Notes: generated from the letters alone by a model not told the origin. A DNA stretch of 8,504 nucleotides from an uncultured Flavobacteriales bacterium (GCA_946886085.1 CAMPHX010000030.1:1-8504), one strand, 5' to 3'. Counted from the stretch's first letter, positions 1 through 6,899 are shown. Program-made: numbers and translations.

Positions 1-258
1 TTTTTCTATTTCTTTGAGGAGGTTTTCATCTGTTTTTTTATTAAAATCTTTACTGATTAACCAAGGTTTGTAAGTTCCTGCCTCTACTTTTCTATTTTCA
101 AAAATATGGTGTTCATCAATGCTTGGTCCGGTTTTTCCAACTAAATAGGTAGTAGCAACAGCCTTAAATAAATGTTGATGTCCGGTAATAATCGCTAATA
201 AAGAAGCAAGTGCAATGAGCACTATTAATCCACCTAAAATTCTTTTTAACCAACGCAT
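1..258 (-). CDS. Serine hydrolase (class C beta-lactamase-like), N-terminal part only
   Basis: The gene starts at the ATG at 258-256 and stays open to the window edge, giving 86 codons with the C-terminal remainder missing. Residues 2-6 are basic (RWLKR) and about 7-25 form one hydrophobic segment, which fits a membrane anchor or uncleaved signal. The following stretch (LFKAVATTYLVGKTGPSIDE, then ENRKVEAGTYKPWLIS) resembles, from memory, the N-terminal leader of Bacteroidota serine hydrolases of the beta-lactamase/penicillin-binding-protein family (PF00144). The catalytic S-x-x-K motif would lie beyond the edge, so activity cannot be checked here. A TAnnTTTG promoter box lies 16 bp upstream of the start. 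The gene points the same way as the lipoprotein gene behind it but is separated by 99 bp. The family call rests on a short leader only. Confidence 0.7.
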   Translation of the reverse strand, partial: MRWLKRILGGLIVLIALASLLAIITGHQHLFKAVATTYLVGKTGPSIDEHHIFENRKVEAGTYKPWLISKDFNKKTDENLLKEIEK

Positions 259-274
259 AAGGTAATTTTTAGTA

Positions 275-282
275 CAAAACTA
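275..282 (-). promoter_or_regulatory. Bacteroidota -7 promoter box of the serine hydrolase gene
   Basis: Read on the minus strand the site is TAGTTTTG, an exact match to the Bacteroidota consensus TAnnTTTG, ending 16 bp before the ATG at 258. No TTG or TTTG at a convincing -33 distance is visible. It suggests that the serine hydrolase gene has its own promoter rather than depending only on the lipoprotein operon upstream. Confidence 0.5.
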
Positions 283-286
283 AGGC

Positions 287-314
287 AATTTCTTTGTTTA
301 ACCGTAAAGAAATT
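287..314. repeat. 9-bp perfect inverted repeat, possible terminator
   Basis: The arms AATTTCTTT (287-295) and AAAGAAATT (306-314) are perfectly complementary with a 10-nt loop. The site lies 44-71 bp past the stop of the lipoprotein gene and just upstream of the serine hydrolase promoter box, so a transcription terminator or attenuating hairpin for the lipoprotein operon is plausible. The stem has few GC pairs and no T-tract follows it in the minus direction, so it would be a weak terminator. The loop and right arm also contain TTAACCGTAAAGA, which resembles the outer repeat at 6744 (see findings). Confidence 0.4.
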
Positions 315-357
315 AAAAGTTCGACTTAATAATTTATAAAAAGGCAGTTAGAATAAA

Positions 358-1947
358 TTAAAGCCTAATATTCCAAATAATTTCATTGTCCCAATTTGGG
401 CGAATTTTTATGGCTTTTTGGTAATGAATCACTGTTTCGGGTTGTTGGGTTTTTAAATACTCTCCTGTGTCCCACTTTTTACTGTTATTTTCGTCTACAA
501 TTAAATGCAATGCATAGTCTCCCGGGGTTAAAAAAGTATAATTGATGGTTTGACTGTTGCTACTGTATTTTTCGTCAATAATTTTATTATTTCGTAACAA
601 CTGCAAAACATAAGGGGTTTTAAAATTCACATCCATTTTCAATATAATATTGCCATAATCAGATTCTTTTTTGGTTTTAAAACTAGTAATAACACTATCA
701 TTTTTCAACCCTAAAATATCTTGAAAAGTTTCCGGAAGGATTTGTAAAACATAATCTGTGTTTTCTTTAAAAGAATAGTTTATTGAGTAGTTTCTGGTAT
801 TGTTATGTTGGGTAATTTCAAATTTAACAGGAACAGAATCTTCTAACAGTATAATATTTTCTTGATTAAAAATGTTTATCGGACGAGGAGTAGATAGGAG
901 GATAGTTTTATTCAAATCGAAAATAGGAGTTATATTAGAACTTAGTGTTAAGGTAGTGTCTTTAAATTTTGATTGTTCAATAAAAGTTACCGTAGAGGTG
1001 TCTAATATTTTTTTACCTTCACTAATATAATAATCCACTTCTTTAAAATTTCCCACTTCCAACAACCAGTGAGTTATAGTGTCGTTGGTGGTGTTTCGTT
1101 CTTCAACATACCATCTAATTTTTTCTTTTATATTGGTGCTTATTACTACATTTTCTGAAGGCTGATTAAGGTAAAAAACAACTTTACCAAATTCCTTATG
1201 TTCTACTTTTTTCACATACTGGTTATCTTGTTTTTCTTCAAAAAGAAACAATTGTTGTTCTGACAAATTGCTATCTAACTGTATAGTATTTTCAAAAAAA
1301 GCAATTTGTTCGTTGGGCAAATCGTAAATATAATTGCTGTTAATATCTTCTAAAGCAAATACTTTGTATGTTCCTTTTGCAATGTTAGAAACAGAAAAAT
1401 TGCCTTCTTTATCGGTAATAGCAACATATTTAGGTTTCTTTAAATAAGGAACGGAATCATCTAAATTTTGATAAAGCATTACATATACTTTTTCTTTTGG
1501 TTTTAGGTCTTGAGCAAAAAGTACATTACCGGAAAAAGACAGCGAATCTAAATAATCGCCTGTAGAAAAAACATATTTGTAATTCGGTATGGGGTTGTTT
1601 TCGGTAATATCAATAATAGCATTTCCAAAATTGATGCTGTAAGTAGTACTGGGAGTAAGCTCTTCTTTTAGTTGAATAACTAGTTTTTTACCTTTTACGC
1701 TAATTTCCGGCTGTTTTTCCATAACAGGCGAAACAATTAGCTGCTGTTGAAGGTTTTGAAGTCTAATAAATTCATCAAACTCAATGATAATGGTTTTTGC
1801 AGCAAAGTGGGTGCTTTTGTTTTCGGGAGTACTTTTTAGTTCTTTTGGAGGAGTTTCATCTTTATCCCCACCGGTAAGTGGAACTACCTGAGCACAGCCA
1901 TAAATTAATAAGGCAATAATAAGATATATGAACCCTTTTAACCTCAT
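358..1947 (-). CDS. Ig-like (Big_5) domain lipoprotein
   Basis: This is a 529-residue exported lipoprotein of a common Bacteroidota type with no assigned biochemical function. Residues 1-17 form a lipoprotein signal (RLK, a hydrophobic run, then IYGC) with Cys18 as the lipidation site. The mature start (AQVVPLTGGDKDETPP) and residues about 30-130 match the SbsA-like Ig fold (PF13205), with the typical segments IIIEFDEFI, LTPSTTYSINFGNAI and YVFSTGD. Residues about 137-225 look like a carboxypeptidase-regulatory-like beta domain (DKEGNFSVSNIAKGTYKVFALEDINSN is split here at about 181-206). The C-terminal end contains a DENNSKKWDTGEY stretch and the typical ending RPNWDNEIIWN. The start codon overlaps the stop of the upstream sulfoxide reductase gene (ATGA, 1947-1944), so translation is probably coupled. 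It probably sits in the periplasm or outer membrane; substrate or partner is unknown. Confidence 0.88.
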   Translation of the reverse strand: MRLKGFIYLIIALLIYGCAQVVPLTGGDKDETPPKELKSTPENKSTHFAAKTIIIEFDEFIRLQNLQQQLIVSPVMEKQPEISVKGKKLVIQLKEELTPSTTYSINFGNAIIDITENNPIPNYKYVFSTGDYLDSLSFSGNVLFAQDLKPKEKVYVMLYQNLDDSVPYLKKPKYVAITDKEGNFSVSNIAKGTYKVFALEDINSNYIYDLPNEQIAFFENTIQLDSNLSEQQLFLFEEKQDNQYVKKVEHKEFGKVVFYLNQPSENVVISTNIKEKIRWYVEERNTTNDTITHWLLEVGNFKEVDYYISEGKKILDTSTVTFIEQSKFKDTTLTLSSNITPIFDLNKTILLSTPRPINIFNQENIILLEDSVPVKFEITQHNNTRNYSINYSFKENTDYVLQILPETFQDILGLKNDSVITSFKTKKESDYGNIILKMDVNFKTPYVLQLLRNNKIIDEKYSSNSQTINYTFLTPGDYALHLIVDENNSKKWDTGEYLKTQQPETVIHYQKAIKIRPNWDNEIIWNIRL

Positions 1948-2429
1948 ACAAAATTGGAAATTAAATTAGCTATTTTGTTGAGGTAAATTTCATCTATTTG
2001 GTCAAAGTCTGCTAATTTTTCGCTGTCTACATCAATTACCATTATTACTTCCTTATTTTTATTAAAAACCGGTACCACAATTTCCGATTTAGATAAGGAG
2101 CTACAAGCAATATGTCCGGAAAATTGGTCAACATCGGGAACTATAATAGTTTTAGCTTCTTGCCAAGCAGTGCCACAAACACCTTTGCCTTTTTTTATAC
2201 GTGTACAAGCTATTGGTCCTTGAAAAGGACCTAATACTAATTCATCATTTTTTACAACATACACGCCTACCCACCAAAAATTAAAGGTTTGTTTTAGAGC
2301 AGCCATAAGGTTAGCTAAATTTGCAATAGGGTCATTTTCTCCGCTAACTAAAGCAGAAAGTTGAGGGATAAGTTCTTGATACTTTTCCTCTTTGCTAACC
2401 TGCTGATTGATGAATAATTCTTCTGCCAT
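1944..2429 (-). CDS. msrC: Free methionine-(R)-sulfoxide reductase (fRMsr, GAF domain)
   Basis: This 161-residue cytosolic enzyme reduces free L-methionine-(R)-sulfoxide to methionine, repairing oxidised methionine with thioredoxin as the usual electron donor. The whole protein is one GAF domain. Three cysteines have the spacing known for E. coli YebR/MsrC (10 and 24 residues): Cys75 in GPIACTR, Cys85 in GVCGTAW and Cys109 in HIACSS. Glu116 and the DVD pair at 133-135 match the acidic residues of the substrate pocket, and WWVGVY at about 52-57 is typical. I chose the ATG at 2429. A TTG at 2438 is also in frame, but it lies inside the putative -7 promoter box and would add only MPC. The downstream lipoprotein gene overlaps the stop by 4 bp, so the two genes form one unit. 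No missing catalytic residue is seen. Confidence 0.93.
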   Translation of the reverse strand: MAEELFINQQVSKEEKYQELIPQLSALVSGENDPIANLANLMAALKQTFNFWWVGVYVVKNDELVLGPFQGPIACTRIKKGKGVCGTAWQEAKTIIVPDVDQFSGHIACSSLSKSEIVVPVFNKNKEVIMVIDVDSEKLADFDQIDEIYLNKIANLISNFV

Positions 2430-2435
2430 ACAAGG

Positions 2436-2443
2436 CAAAAGTA
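2436..2443 (-). promoter_or_regulatory. -7 promoter box of the fRMsr-lipoprotein operon
   Basis: The minus strand reads TACTTTTG, an exact TAnnTTTG match, with only 6 bp (ccttgt) between it and the ATG at 2429. Transcription starting about 6-8 bp downstream of the box would give a leaderless or nearly leaderless mRNA. No clear -33 TTG is visible. The position decides the start of the reductase gene in favour of the ATG over the in-frame TTG. Confidence 0.5.
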
Positions 2444-2524
2444 GGAATAATTAGGTTTTGATGCTACGAATAATATGCGAACTTAGTTTAACCAATAACA
2501 ATTCCCTTTAACGCTAACATTTTG

Positions 2525-2532
2525 TAAGTTTG
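2525..2532 (+). promoter_or_regulatory. -7 promoter box of the mechanosensitive channel gene
   Basis: TAAGTTTG matches the Bacteroidota TAnnTTTG box and ends 17 bp before the ATG at 2550, leaving a short A/T-rich leader without a Shine-Dalgarno sequence. A -33 TTG is not evident. The 120-bp gap 2430-2549 therefore appears to carry two divergent promoters and nothing else that I recognise. Confidence 0.45.
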
Positions 2533-2549
2533 TAAAAAATTTTAAGTGT

Positions 2550-3824
2550 ATGGAAACAAAAACAATCACCAGATTTTTTTATAGATTATTAAAAGATCAA
2601 ACAGATATTTCTGAAACCATGGCAATTTATGCCAATGCCGTTATCAATTTTATTTTGCTTTTAATTGTAGGATATATTCTTTATAAGGTATTAAGAGGAT
2701 TCTCAGAAAAAATCGTTCATAATTTAGCTGCAAAATCAAAAACTAAGTTCGATGATTTCTTAGTAGAAAACAAAACCTTTTTACACCTTGCTAATTTAAT
2801 TACACTCTATATCATTTCGGCTTTTATTCCTGATATTTTAATTGACTTTCCACATTTAGAAAAATATGCTGAAATGTTGGTTAGTGTGTTGGTTGTTGTG
2901 ATGAGCATTTGGTTGATAAGAAGTGTTTTAACAACATTTAAAGACTTCCTTAAAACCATTACTGCATTTAAAGATAAACCTATTGAAAGTTATATTCAAG
3001 TGTTTATGATTATCACTTGGTTGTTTGGGTTTATTATTATTTTTTCCATTATTACCGGTAAACCTTTTTTACATTTTCTAACTGCTTTAGGAGCTTTATC
3101 AGCAGTGTTGTTGTTAATTTTTAAAGACACCATTTTAGGTTTTGTAGCCAGTATTCAGGTGAGTGTAAACGATACTGTAAGAATTGGCGACTGGATTTCT
3201 ATGGAAAAATACGGAGCTGATGGAGATGTGTATGAAATTAATCTCTCTACTGTAAAAGTAAGAAATTTTGATAATACCATTACTACCATTCCTACTTATT
3301 ACTTAATTTCCGATTCGTTTAAGAACTGGCGTGGTATGAGCATGTCGGGTGGAAGAAGAATTAAGCGTGCTGTAATTATAAAGGCTACCAGTATTAAATT
3401 TTTAACCAAAGAAGAAATAACCGATTTCAAAAAAATTCAATTAGTTGCAGATTATATTGACCACCGCCAAACAGATATTGACAAACACAATGAACAGAAC
3501 AACATAGACAAATCGGTATTAATTAATGGTAGAAATATGACCAATTTCGGGTTGTTTAGAAAATATGTTGATTCTTACTTACATCAGCATCCGGCAATTA
3601 ATAAAGAAATGATGATAATGACACGCCAATTGGAACCAACTCCAACAGGGATTCCTTTAGAAGTTTATGCTTTTAGTAAAGATAAAGCTTGGGCAAATTA
3701 TGAGCATATTATGGCAGATATTTTTGACCATATTTTGGCGGCAGTTCCTTATTTTCAATTGGAAGTTTTTGAGTACCCTACGGGGAAGGATTTTTCATCA
3801 CTTAATTCCAATAATGAACGTTAA
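2550..3824 (+). CDS. ybdG: YbdG-type miniconductance mechanosensitive channel (MscS family)
   Basis: This 424-residue inner-membrane channel opens under membrane tension and helps release solutes during osmotic downshock. Five hydrophobic segments are visible at about 28-48, 77-97, 106-126, 149-169 and the pore-lining helix at 174-202 (FLTALGALSAVLLLIFKDTI), then the MscS beta domain. The signatures that separate the YbdG group from classic MscS are present: RIGDWI at 211-216, YGADGDV at 221-227, TTIPTY at 245-250 and DSFKNWRG at 255-262, followed by GGRRIKR. E. coli YbdG is about 415 residues with five transmembrane helices, so the length fits. The ATG at 2550 is preceded by a promoter box. 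The 3' end faces xerD with only 9 bp between the two stops. The gene appears to be monocistronic. Confidence 0.93.
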   Translation: METKTITRFFYRLLKDQTDISETMAIYANAVINFILLLIVGYILYKVLRGFSEKIVHNLAAKSKTKFDDFLVENKTFLHLANLITLYIISAFIPDILIDFPHLEKYAEMLVSVLVVVMSIWLIRSVLTTFKDFLKTITAFKDKPIESYIQVFMIITWLFGFIIIFSIITGKPFLHFLTALGALSAVLLLIFKDTILGFVASIQVSVNDTVRIGDWISMEKYGADGDVYEINLSTVKVRNFDNTITTIPTYYLISDSFKNWRGMSMSGGRRIKRAVIIKATSIKFLTKEEITDFKKIQLVADYIDHRQTDIDKHNEQNNIDKSVLINGRNMTNFGLFRKYVDSYLHQHPAINKEMMIMTRQLEPTPTGIPLEVYAFSKDKAWANYEHIMADIFDHILAAVPYFQLEVFEYPTGKDFSSLNSNNER

Positions 3825-3833
3825 CCTAATTAA

Positions 3834-4742
3834 CTAAGACTTTCCTCTAGGGTGAAAATCTAAAATAGATTGACGCAAATAGTCACTATCAAGGTGAGTA
3901 TAAATTTCTGTTGTAGTAATAGATTCGTGTCCTAGCATTTCTTGTACAGCACGTAAATCAGCACCACCGTCAACCAAGTGAGTGGCAAAAGAATGTCGGA
4001 AAGTATGTGGACTAACGGTTTTGTTAATTCCTGCTTGTTGAGTTAACTTTTTTATGATGGTAAAAATCATTACTCGGGTAAGCTGTTTCCCTCTTCGGTT
4101 TAAAAATAAGATATCTTCGCTTGCTTTGTCAATTTTTGGCAAATGATTTCTTACATGTTCTATGTAAATAGTAATGTGTTTGATAGCAGCTCCACCAATA
4201 GGAGTAATTCGTTCTTTATCTCCTTTACCAACAACACGTACAAAACCTTCATCTAGTAATAAGTGAGAAATTTGTAATCCGATTAGTTCAGAAACTCGCA
4301 AACCACAACTGTAGAGTGTTTCTAAAATGGCTTTGTTTCTTAACCCTTCAGGTGTGCTGAGGTCAATTACCGCAATAATTTTATCAATTTCTTCAATGGT
4401 AAGCACTTCGGGGAGTTTTCTACCAATTTTTGGGGTTTCTATCAATTCTACAGGAGAGACAGTAATAATTTCTTCCAACAATAAATAATTGTAAAAGGCT
4501 TTAATACCTGAAATTATTCTAGATTGACTTCTAGCATTTAAACCAATTTCACTTACCCATTTTAAAAAAGATTCGACATGTTTTTGCGTAACTTTTTCGG
4601 GAGCAAGATGAATTTTACTCATATCTAAATATTGAAAAAGCTTTTCAACATCTGCAATATAAGCTTCTACAGAGTTTTTCGCCAACGATTTTTCCAGCTG
4701 GAGGTATGCTTTAAATCCTTTTATGGTAGGGCTCCAGTTCAT
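3834..4742 (-). CDS. xerD: Tyrosine recombinase XerD
   Basis: This 302-residue site-specific recombinase normally acts with XerC at dif to resolve chromosome dimers. The N-terminal SAM-like core-binding domain covers about 1-90 (KSLAKNSVEAYIADVEKLF) and the catalytic domain about 108-298. The complete catalytic set is visible: Arg149 (GLRVSEL), Lys173 (VVGKGDKER), His246 and Arg249 (SPHTFRHSFATHL), His272 (LGHESI) and the nucleophile Tyr281 (EIYTHL). Length matches E. coli XerD (298 residues). The start is 6 bp after the stop of the TM2-like gene, so it is the last gene of a cysC-TM2-xerD operon. A GGAGG sits 15 nt before the ATG, but it is part of the preceding coding sequence and too distant to act as a normal ribosome binding site. 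A mobile-element integrase is less likely, since the family context is housekeeping and no att-like repeats are seen. Confidence 0.93.
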   Translation of the reverse strand: MNWSPTIKGFKAYLQLEKSLAKNSVEAYIADVEKLFQYLDMSKIHLAPEKVTQKHVESFLKWVSEIGLNARSQSRIISGIKAFYNYLLLEEIITVSPVELIETPKIGRKLPEVLTIEEIDKIIAVIDLSTPEGLRNKAILETLYSCGLRVSELIGLQISHLLLDEGFVRVVGKGDKERITPIGGAAIKHITIYIEHVRNHLPKIDKASEDILFLNRRGKQLTRVMIFTIIKKLTQQAGINKTVSPHTFRHSFATHLVDGGADLRAVQEMLGHESITTTEIYTHLDSDYLRQSILDFHPRGKS

Positions 4743-4748
4743 GGTTGG

Positions 4749-5120
4749 TTAATTATTCCTCCACATAATTATTTGCGTTTTATTTTCGTAAACGGAAATA
4801 TCTTTTGTAAAGATGAGGTGAGCTAAATCTATAAGCGGTAAAATTCCAAACCCTCCAAAAGTAACGGAGTAAATAATGGGAGTTCTTTGGTGCGTTCCCA
4901 TATAAATTCGGTGTCCACCTAAAATACCGGTAAAAATGGTAAAAAGAATGGCTTTACCTCTTTTAAATTTTACTTCTCCGTTTTGTTGTATTTCCATTTC
5001 CAGCTCAGTAGCAGTAACTATTTCTCCATTGAGTATACTTAAAGAATCTTTCTTTATAGTAGAAGAAAATGAATTATTTACAAGTAACATCAAACTTATT
5101 ATGAAGAATAAATATTTCAT
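4749..5120 (-). CDS. Small exported/membrane protein with a TM2-like domain
   Basis: This 123-residue protein has an N-terminal signal-like segment (MKYLFFIISLMLLVNNSFSS, 1-20), a short hydrophilic part (21-55) and two hydrophobic segments at about 57-73 and 82-104. The first carries GGHRIYMG at 68-75, close to the G-x-HRFYLG motif of TM2 domains (PF05154), and the turn GGFGILPLID at 89-98 resembles the second TM2 half with its conserved acidic residue. I infer a small inner-membrane protein; the function of such TM2 proteins in Bacteroidota is not established. The ATG overlaps the cysC stop by one base (TAATG), and xerD follows 6 bp after the stop, so all three genes are probably cotranscribed. 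The ending (NKTQIIMW) recurs, as I recall, in related hypothetical proteins. Confidence 0.75.
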   Translation of the reverse strand: MKYLFFIISLMLLVNNSFSSTIKKDSLSILNGEIVTATELEMEIQQNGEVKFKRGKAILFTIFTGILGGHRIYMGTHQRTPIIYSVTFGGFGILPLIDLAHLIFTKDISVYENKTQIIMWRNN

Positions 5121-5725
5121 TATTTTTTGGCGATTAAAGGTAAAATTTCTTTTAAAATAGTATTAACGGATGCTTCAACGGTTTTATTGGCAGTTTTTAC
5201 CACAATCGCAGCATTTTCGGGAACTTCAAATGGAGCATTAATGCCTGTAAAATCTTTAATTTCCCCTGCTCGAGCTTTTTTATAAAGCCCTTTTACATCA
5301 CGTTGTTCGCAAATTTCTAGAGGTGTATCAATAAAAACTTCTACAAAATCTTCGGCTCCAATAATTTCTTTTGCTGCATTTCTTATGGCATTGGTTGGAC
5401 TAACAAAACAATTAATGGTAATGACACCACAATTTACAAATAGCTTAGAAACTTCGGCAATTCTTCTTATGTTTTCAGTTCTATCAGCATCCGAAAAACC
5501 CAAATTACTATTAATGCCTGTTCTAATGTTATCGCCATCTAACACTTGTGTTAAAAAGCCTTTTTGCGCTAATTCTTTTTCTAAAGCAATGGCTATGGTG
5601 CTTTTTCCTGAACCGGAAAGTCCGGTCATCCAAATTACTTTAGCTGTTTGGTTGAGTAACAGTTCTTTTTCTTTTCTTCCGACTATTTGGTCGAAAATTG
5701 GAAATATATTTTTTTGGTTATCCAT
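5120..5725 (-). CDS. cysC: Adenylylsulfate (APS) kinase CysC
   Basis: This 201-residue cytosolic kinase phosphorylates adenosine 5'-phosphosulfate with ATP to give PAPS, used for sulfate assimilation or sulfation. Visible motifs are the Walker A loop GLSGSGKST (35-43), the APS-binding segment LDGDNIRTGIN (62-72), LGFSDADRTENIRR (75-88) and DVKGLYKKARAGEI followed by FTGINAPFEVPE near the C-terminus. Length fits stand-alone CysC. The serine segment reads FVSPTNAIR (107-115), where many CysC proteins have a SP-[FY]-R-x-x-R pattern; the first Arg is replaced by Asn, possibly a lineage variant. There is no sulfurylase (cysD/cysN) or PAPS reductase gene in the window. It is the first gene of the operon with the TM2-like gene and xerD, and has a promoter box 23 bp upstream. 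Confidence 0.93.
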   Translation of the reverse strand: MDNQKNIFPIFDQIVGRKEKELLLNQTAKVIWMTGLSGSGKSTIAIALEKELAQKGFLTQVLDGDNIRTGINSNLGFSDADRTENIRRIAEVSKLFVNCGVITINCFVSPTNAIRNAAKEIIGAEDFVEVFIDTPLEICEQRDVKGLYKKARAGEIKDFTGINAPFEVPENAAIVVKTANKTVEASVNTILKEILPLIAKK

Positions 5726-5748
5726 GAAAAAATGATTGTGAAGAAGTA

Positions 5749-5775
5749 CAAAAATAGCTTTTTATAAAACACCAA
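5749..5775 (-). promoter_or_regulatory. Promoter of the cysC-TM2-xerD operon
   Basis: The minus strand carries TATTTTTG at 5756-5749 (exact TAnnTTTG) and a TTG at 5775-5773 lying 16 bp upstream, close to the usual -33/-7 spacing of Bacteroidota promoters. The box ends 23 bp before the cysC ATG. It is the only promoter in the window with both elements visible. Confidence 0.5.
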
Positions 5776-5796
5776 TAAAACTTCGGGGCTTTTACT

Positions 5797-5804
5797 TATC
5801 TTTG
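5797..5804 (+). promoter_or_regulatory. -7 promoter box of deoC
   Basis: TATCTTTG matches TAnnTTTG and ends 18 bp before the deoC ATG at 5823. No -33 TTG is obvious. An in-frame TTG at 5802 overlaps the box and so cannot be the deoC start on a transcript from this promoter. The gap 5726-5822 thus holds back-to-back promoters for cysC and deoC. Confidence 0.5.
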
Positions 5805-5822
5805 GAGTTCAATTTTTTAACT

Positions 5823-6734
5823 ATGAGTAATAAAAAAGTGATTTTAGATTATAATGCAACGCCTGTTATTGATCAGGTTGGGGTGTTAGATAGAATAGAC
5901 AGAATAACTTCGAGAAGCTTAAAAAAAGATGCTAAAATGCACGGATTGAAGTTAGCATTGAGCATGATAGATTTAACAACACTTGAGGGAGCTGATACGA
6001 CTAAAAAGGTTATACAACTTTGTAATAAAGCCATGCATTTACACGATGCTATGCCCGGATTACCTACAGTTGCTGCAGTTTGTGTTTACCCCAATTTTGT
6101 GGAAACAGCTAAAAAAACACTTAAAGGAACAAAAATAAAAGTCGCATCCGTGGCTACAGCTTTTCCTTCAGGGCAATCTAGTAGGGAAGTGAAATTATTA
6201 GACACAAAACTTGCTGTTGATGGTGGTGCGGATGAGGTAGATATGGTAATTAGTAGAGGCAGATTTCACGAGGGGGATTATAGTTTTGTTTTTGATGAAA
6301 TAGCTGCTATTAAAGAGGCTTGCGGAAAAGCACGCTTAAAGGTAATTTTAGAAACAGGTGAGTTAGGAACATTTGATAAAGTAAGAAGAGCTAGCGATAT
6401 AGCTATTTATGCCGGAGCAGATTTTATTAAAACATCAACAGGAAAAATTAGTCCAGCTGCTACTTTACCGGTTACATCGGTAATGTTGGAAGCGATTAAA
6501 GATTACTATTATAAAACAGGAATACAAGTAGGGATGAAGCCTGCAGGAGGTATTTCTAATGCTAAATTGGCATTACAGTATTTATTGTTGGTAAAAGAAA
6601 CATTGGGTGATGCTTGGTTAACTAACGAGTGGTTTAGGTTTGGTGCAAGTAGTTTGGCTAATGATGTATTAATGCAAATTGTAAAACAAACAACAGGAGT
6701 ATATCAATCTAAAGATTATTTTTCTAAGGATTAA
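5823..6734 (+). CDS. deoC: Deoxyribose-phosphate aldolase DeoC
   Basis: This 303-residue cytosolic aldolase cleaves 2-deoxy-D-ribose 5-phosphate into acetaldehyde and D-glyceraldehyde 3-phosphate in deoxynucleoside breakdown. The class I Schiff-base machinery is complete: Asp140 in ADEVDMV, the active-site Lys203 in ADFIKTSTGK, and the proton-relay Lys239 in GMKPAGGI. ILETGEL (175-181) and FRFGASSL near the C-terminus are further family signatures. The length and the extra N-terminal helix region place it with the longer DeoC forms (E. coli DeoC is about 259 residues). I chose the ATG at 5823; an upstream in-frame TTG lies in the promoter box. An aldehyde dehydrogenase gene follows in the same direction and would use the acetaldehyde, but the GxxExxY element lies between them. 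No terminator is apparent directly after the stop. Confidence 0.95.
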   Translation: MSNKKVILDYNATPVIDQVGVLDRIDRITSRSLKKDAKMHGLKLALSMIDLTTLEGADTTKKVIQLCNKAMHLHDAMPGLPTVAAVCVYPNFVETAKKTLKGTKIKVASVATAFPSGQSSREVKLLDTKLAVDGGADEVDMVISRGRFHEGDYSFVFDEIAAIKEACGKARLKVILETGELGTFDKVRRASDIAIYAGADFIKTSTGKISPAATLPVTSVMLEAIKDYYYKTGIQVGMKPAGGISNAKLALQYLLLVKETLGDAWLTNEWFRFGASSLANDVLMQIVKQTTGVYQSKDYFSKD

Positions 6735-6743
6735 CTTTAAATC

Positions 6744-6784
6744 TTAACCGCAAAGAGGTAAAGGTTTACGCAAAGCACACAAAG
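6744..6784 (+). repeat. Outer inverted repeat, left arm
   Basis: The arm begins TTAACCGCAAAGA, contains TTTACGCAAAG and ends in CAAAG. It pairs with the arm at 7396-7436, with 31 of 41 aligned positions identical after reverse complementing and 27 of the first 32. The word GCAAAG occurs twice, 20 bp apart (6750 and 6770). Within the arm GTAAAGGTTTAC (6758-6769) is a small self-complementary site. Confidence 0.8.
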
Positions 6785-6787
6785 AAT

Positions 6788-6823
6788 AAAATAATGATCG
6801 AAAATAAAAAAGGTTATTATTTT
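6788..6823. repeat. AT-only 8-bp inverted repeat
   Basis: AAAATAAT (6788-6795) and ATTATTTT (6816-6823) are perfect complements separated by 20 nt. The site lies between the outer and inner left repeats and is absent at the equivalent place on the right. With no GC pairs it is a weak hairpin at best and may be chance in such AT-rich DNA. Confidence 0.3.
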
Positions 6824-6867
6824 CAGACAGTAACTAAATTATAATAAATGATCTAAATAAGTAGTAT

Positions 6868-6890
6868 TTTTAAACCACATAGACACATAG
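6868..6890 (+). repeat. Inner inverted repeat, left arm
   Basis: The arm starts TTTTAAACCACATAG, then continues to ACATAG, so ACATAG occurs twice 8 bp apart (6877 and 6885). Compared with the reverse complement of 7314-7336, 21 of 23 positions are identical, the first 15 without a mismatch. Its last three bases TAG are an in-frame stop for the following gene, so coding can begin only after the repeat. Confidence 0.88.
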
Positions 6891-6899
6891 CACTTGACT

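Noticed and set aside
2430..2438. Upstream TTG start for the sulfoxide reductase
   Set aside because: It overlaps the -7 promoter box, so it would not be on the transcript.
3820..3834. GTTAA-CCTAA-TTAAC palindrome between the convergent channel and xerD stops, considered as a bidirectional terminator
   Set aside because: The stem is only 5 bp with one GC pair and no T-tract, and it consists mostly of the two genes' stop-codon sequence.
4755..4762. TGGAGGAA as a Shine-Dalgarno site for xerD
   Set aside because: It is about 15 nt from the ATG, encodes the last codons of the preceding protein, and Bacteroidota rarely use such sites.
4632..5735. Plus-strand open frames opposite xerD, the TM2-like gene and cysC
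   Set aside because: They lie wholly or almost wholly antisense to well-supported genes, show no recognisable domains and have no promoter box.
5802..5822. Upstream TTG start for deoC adding seven residues
   Set aside because: The TTG lies inside the TATCTTTG promoter box and the added residues are not typical of the family; the ATG at 5823 is better.
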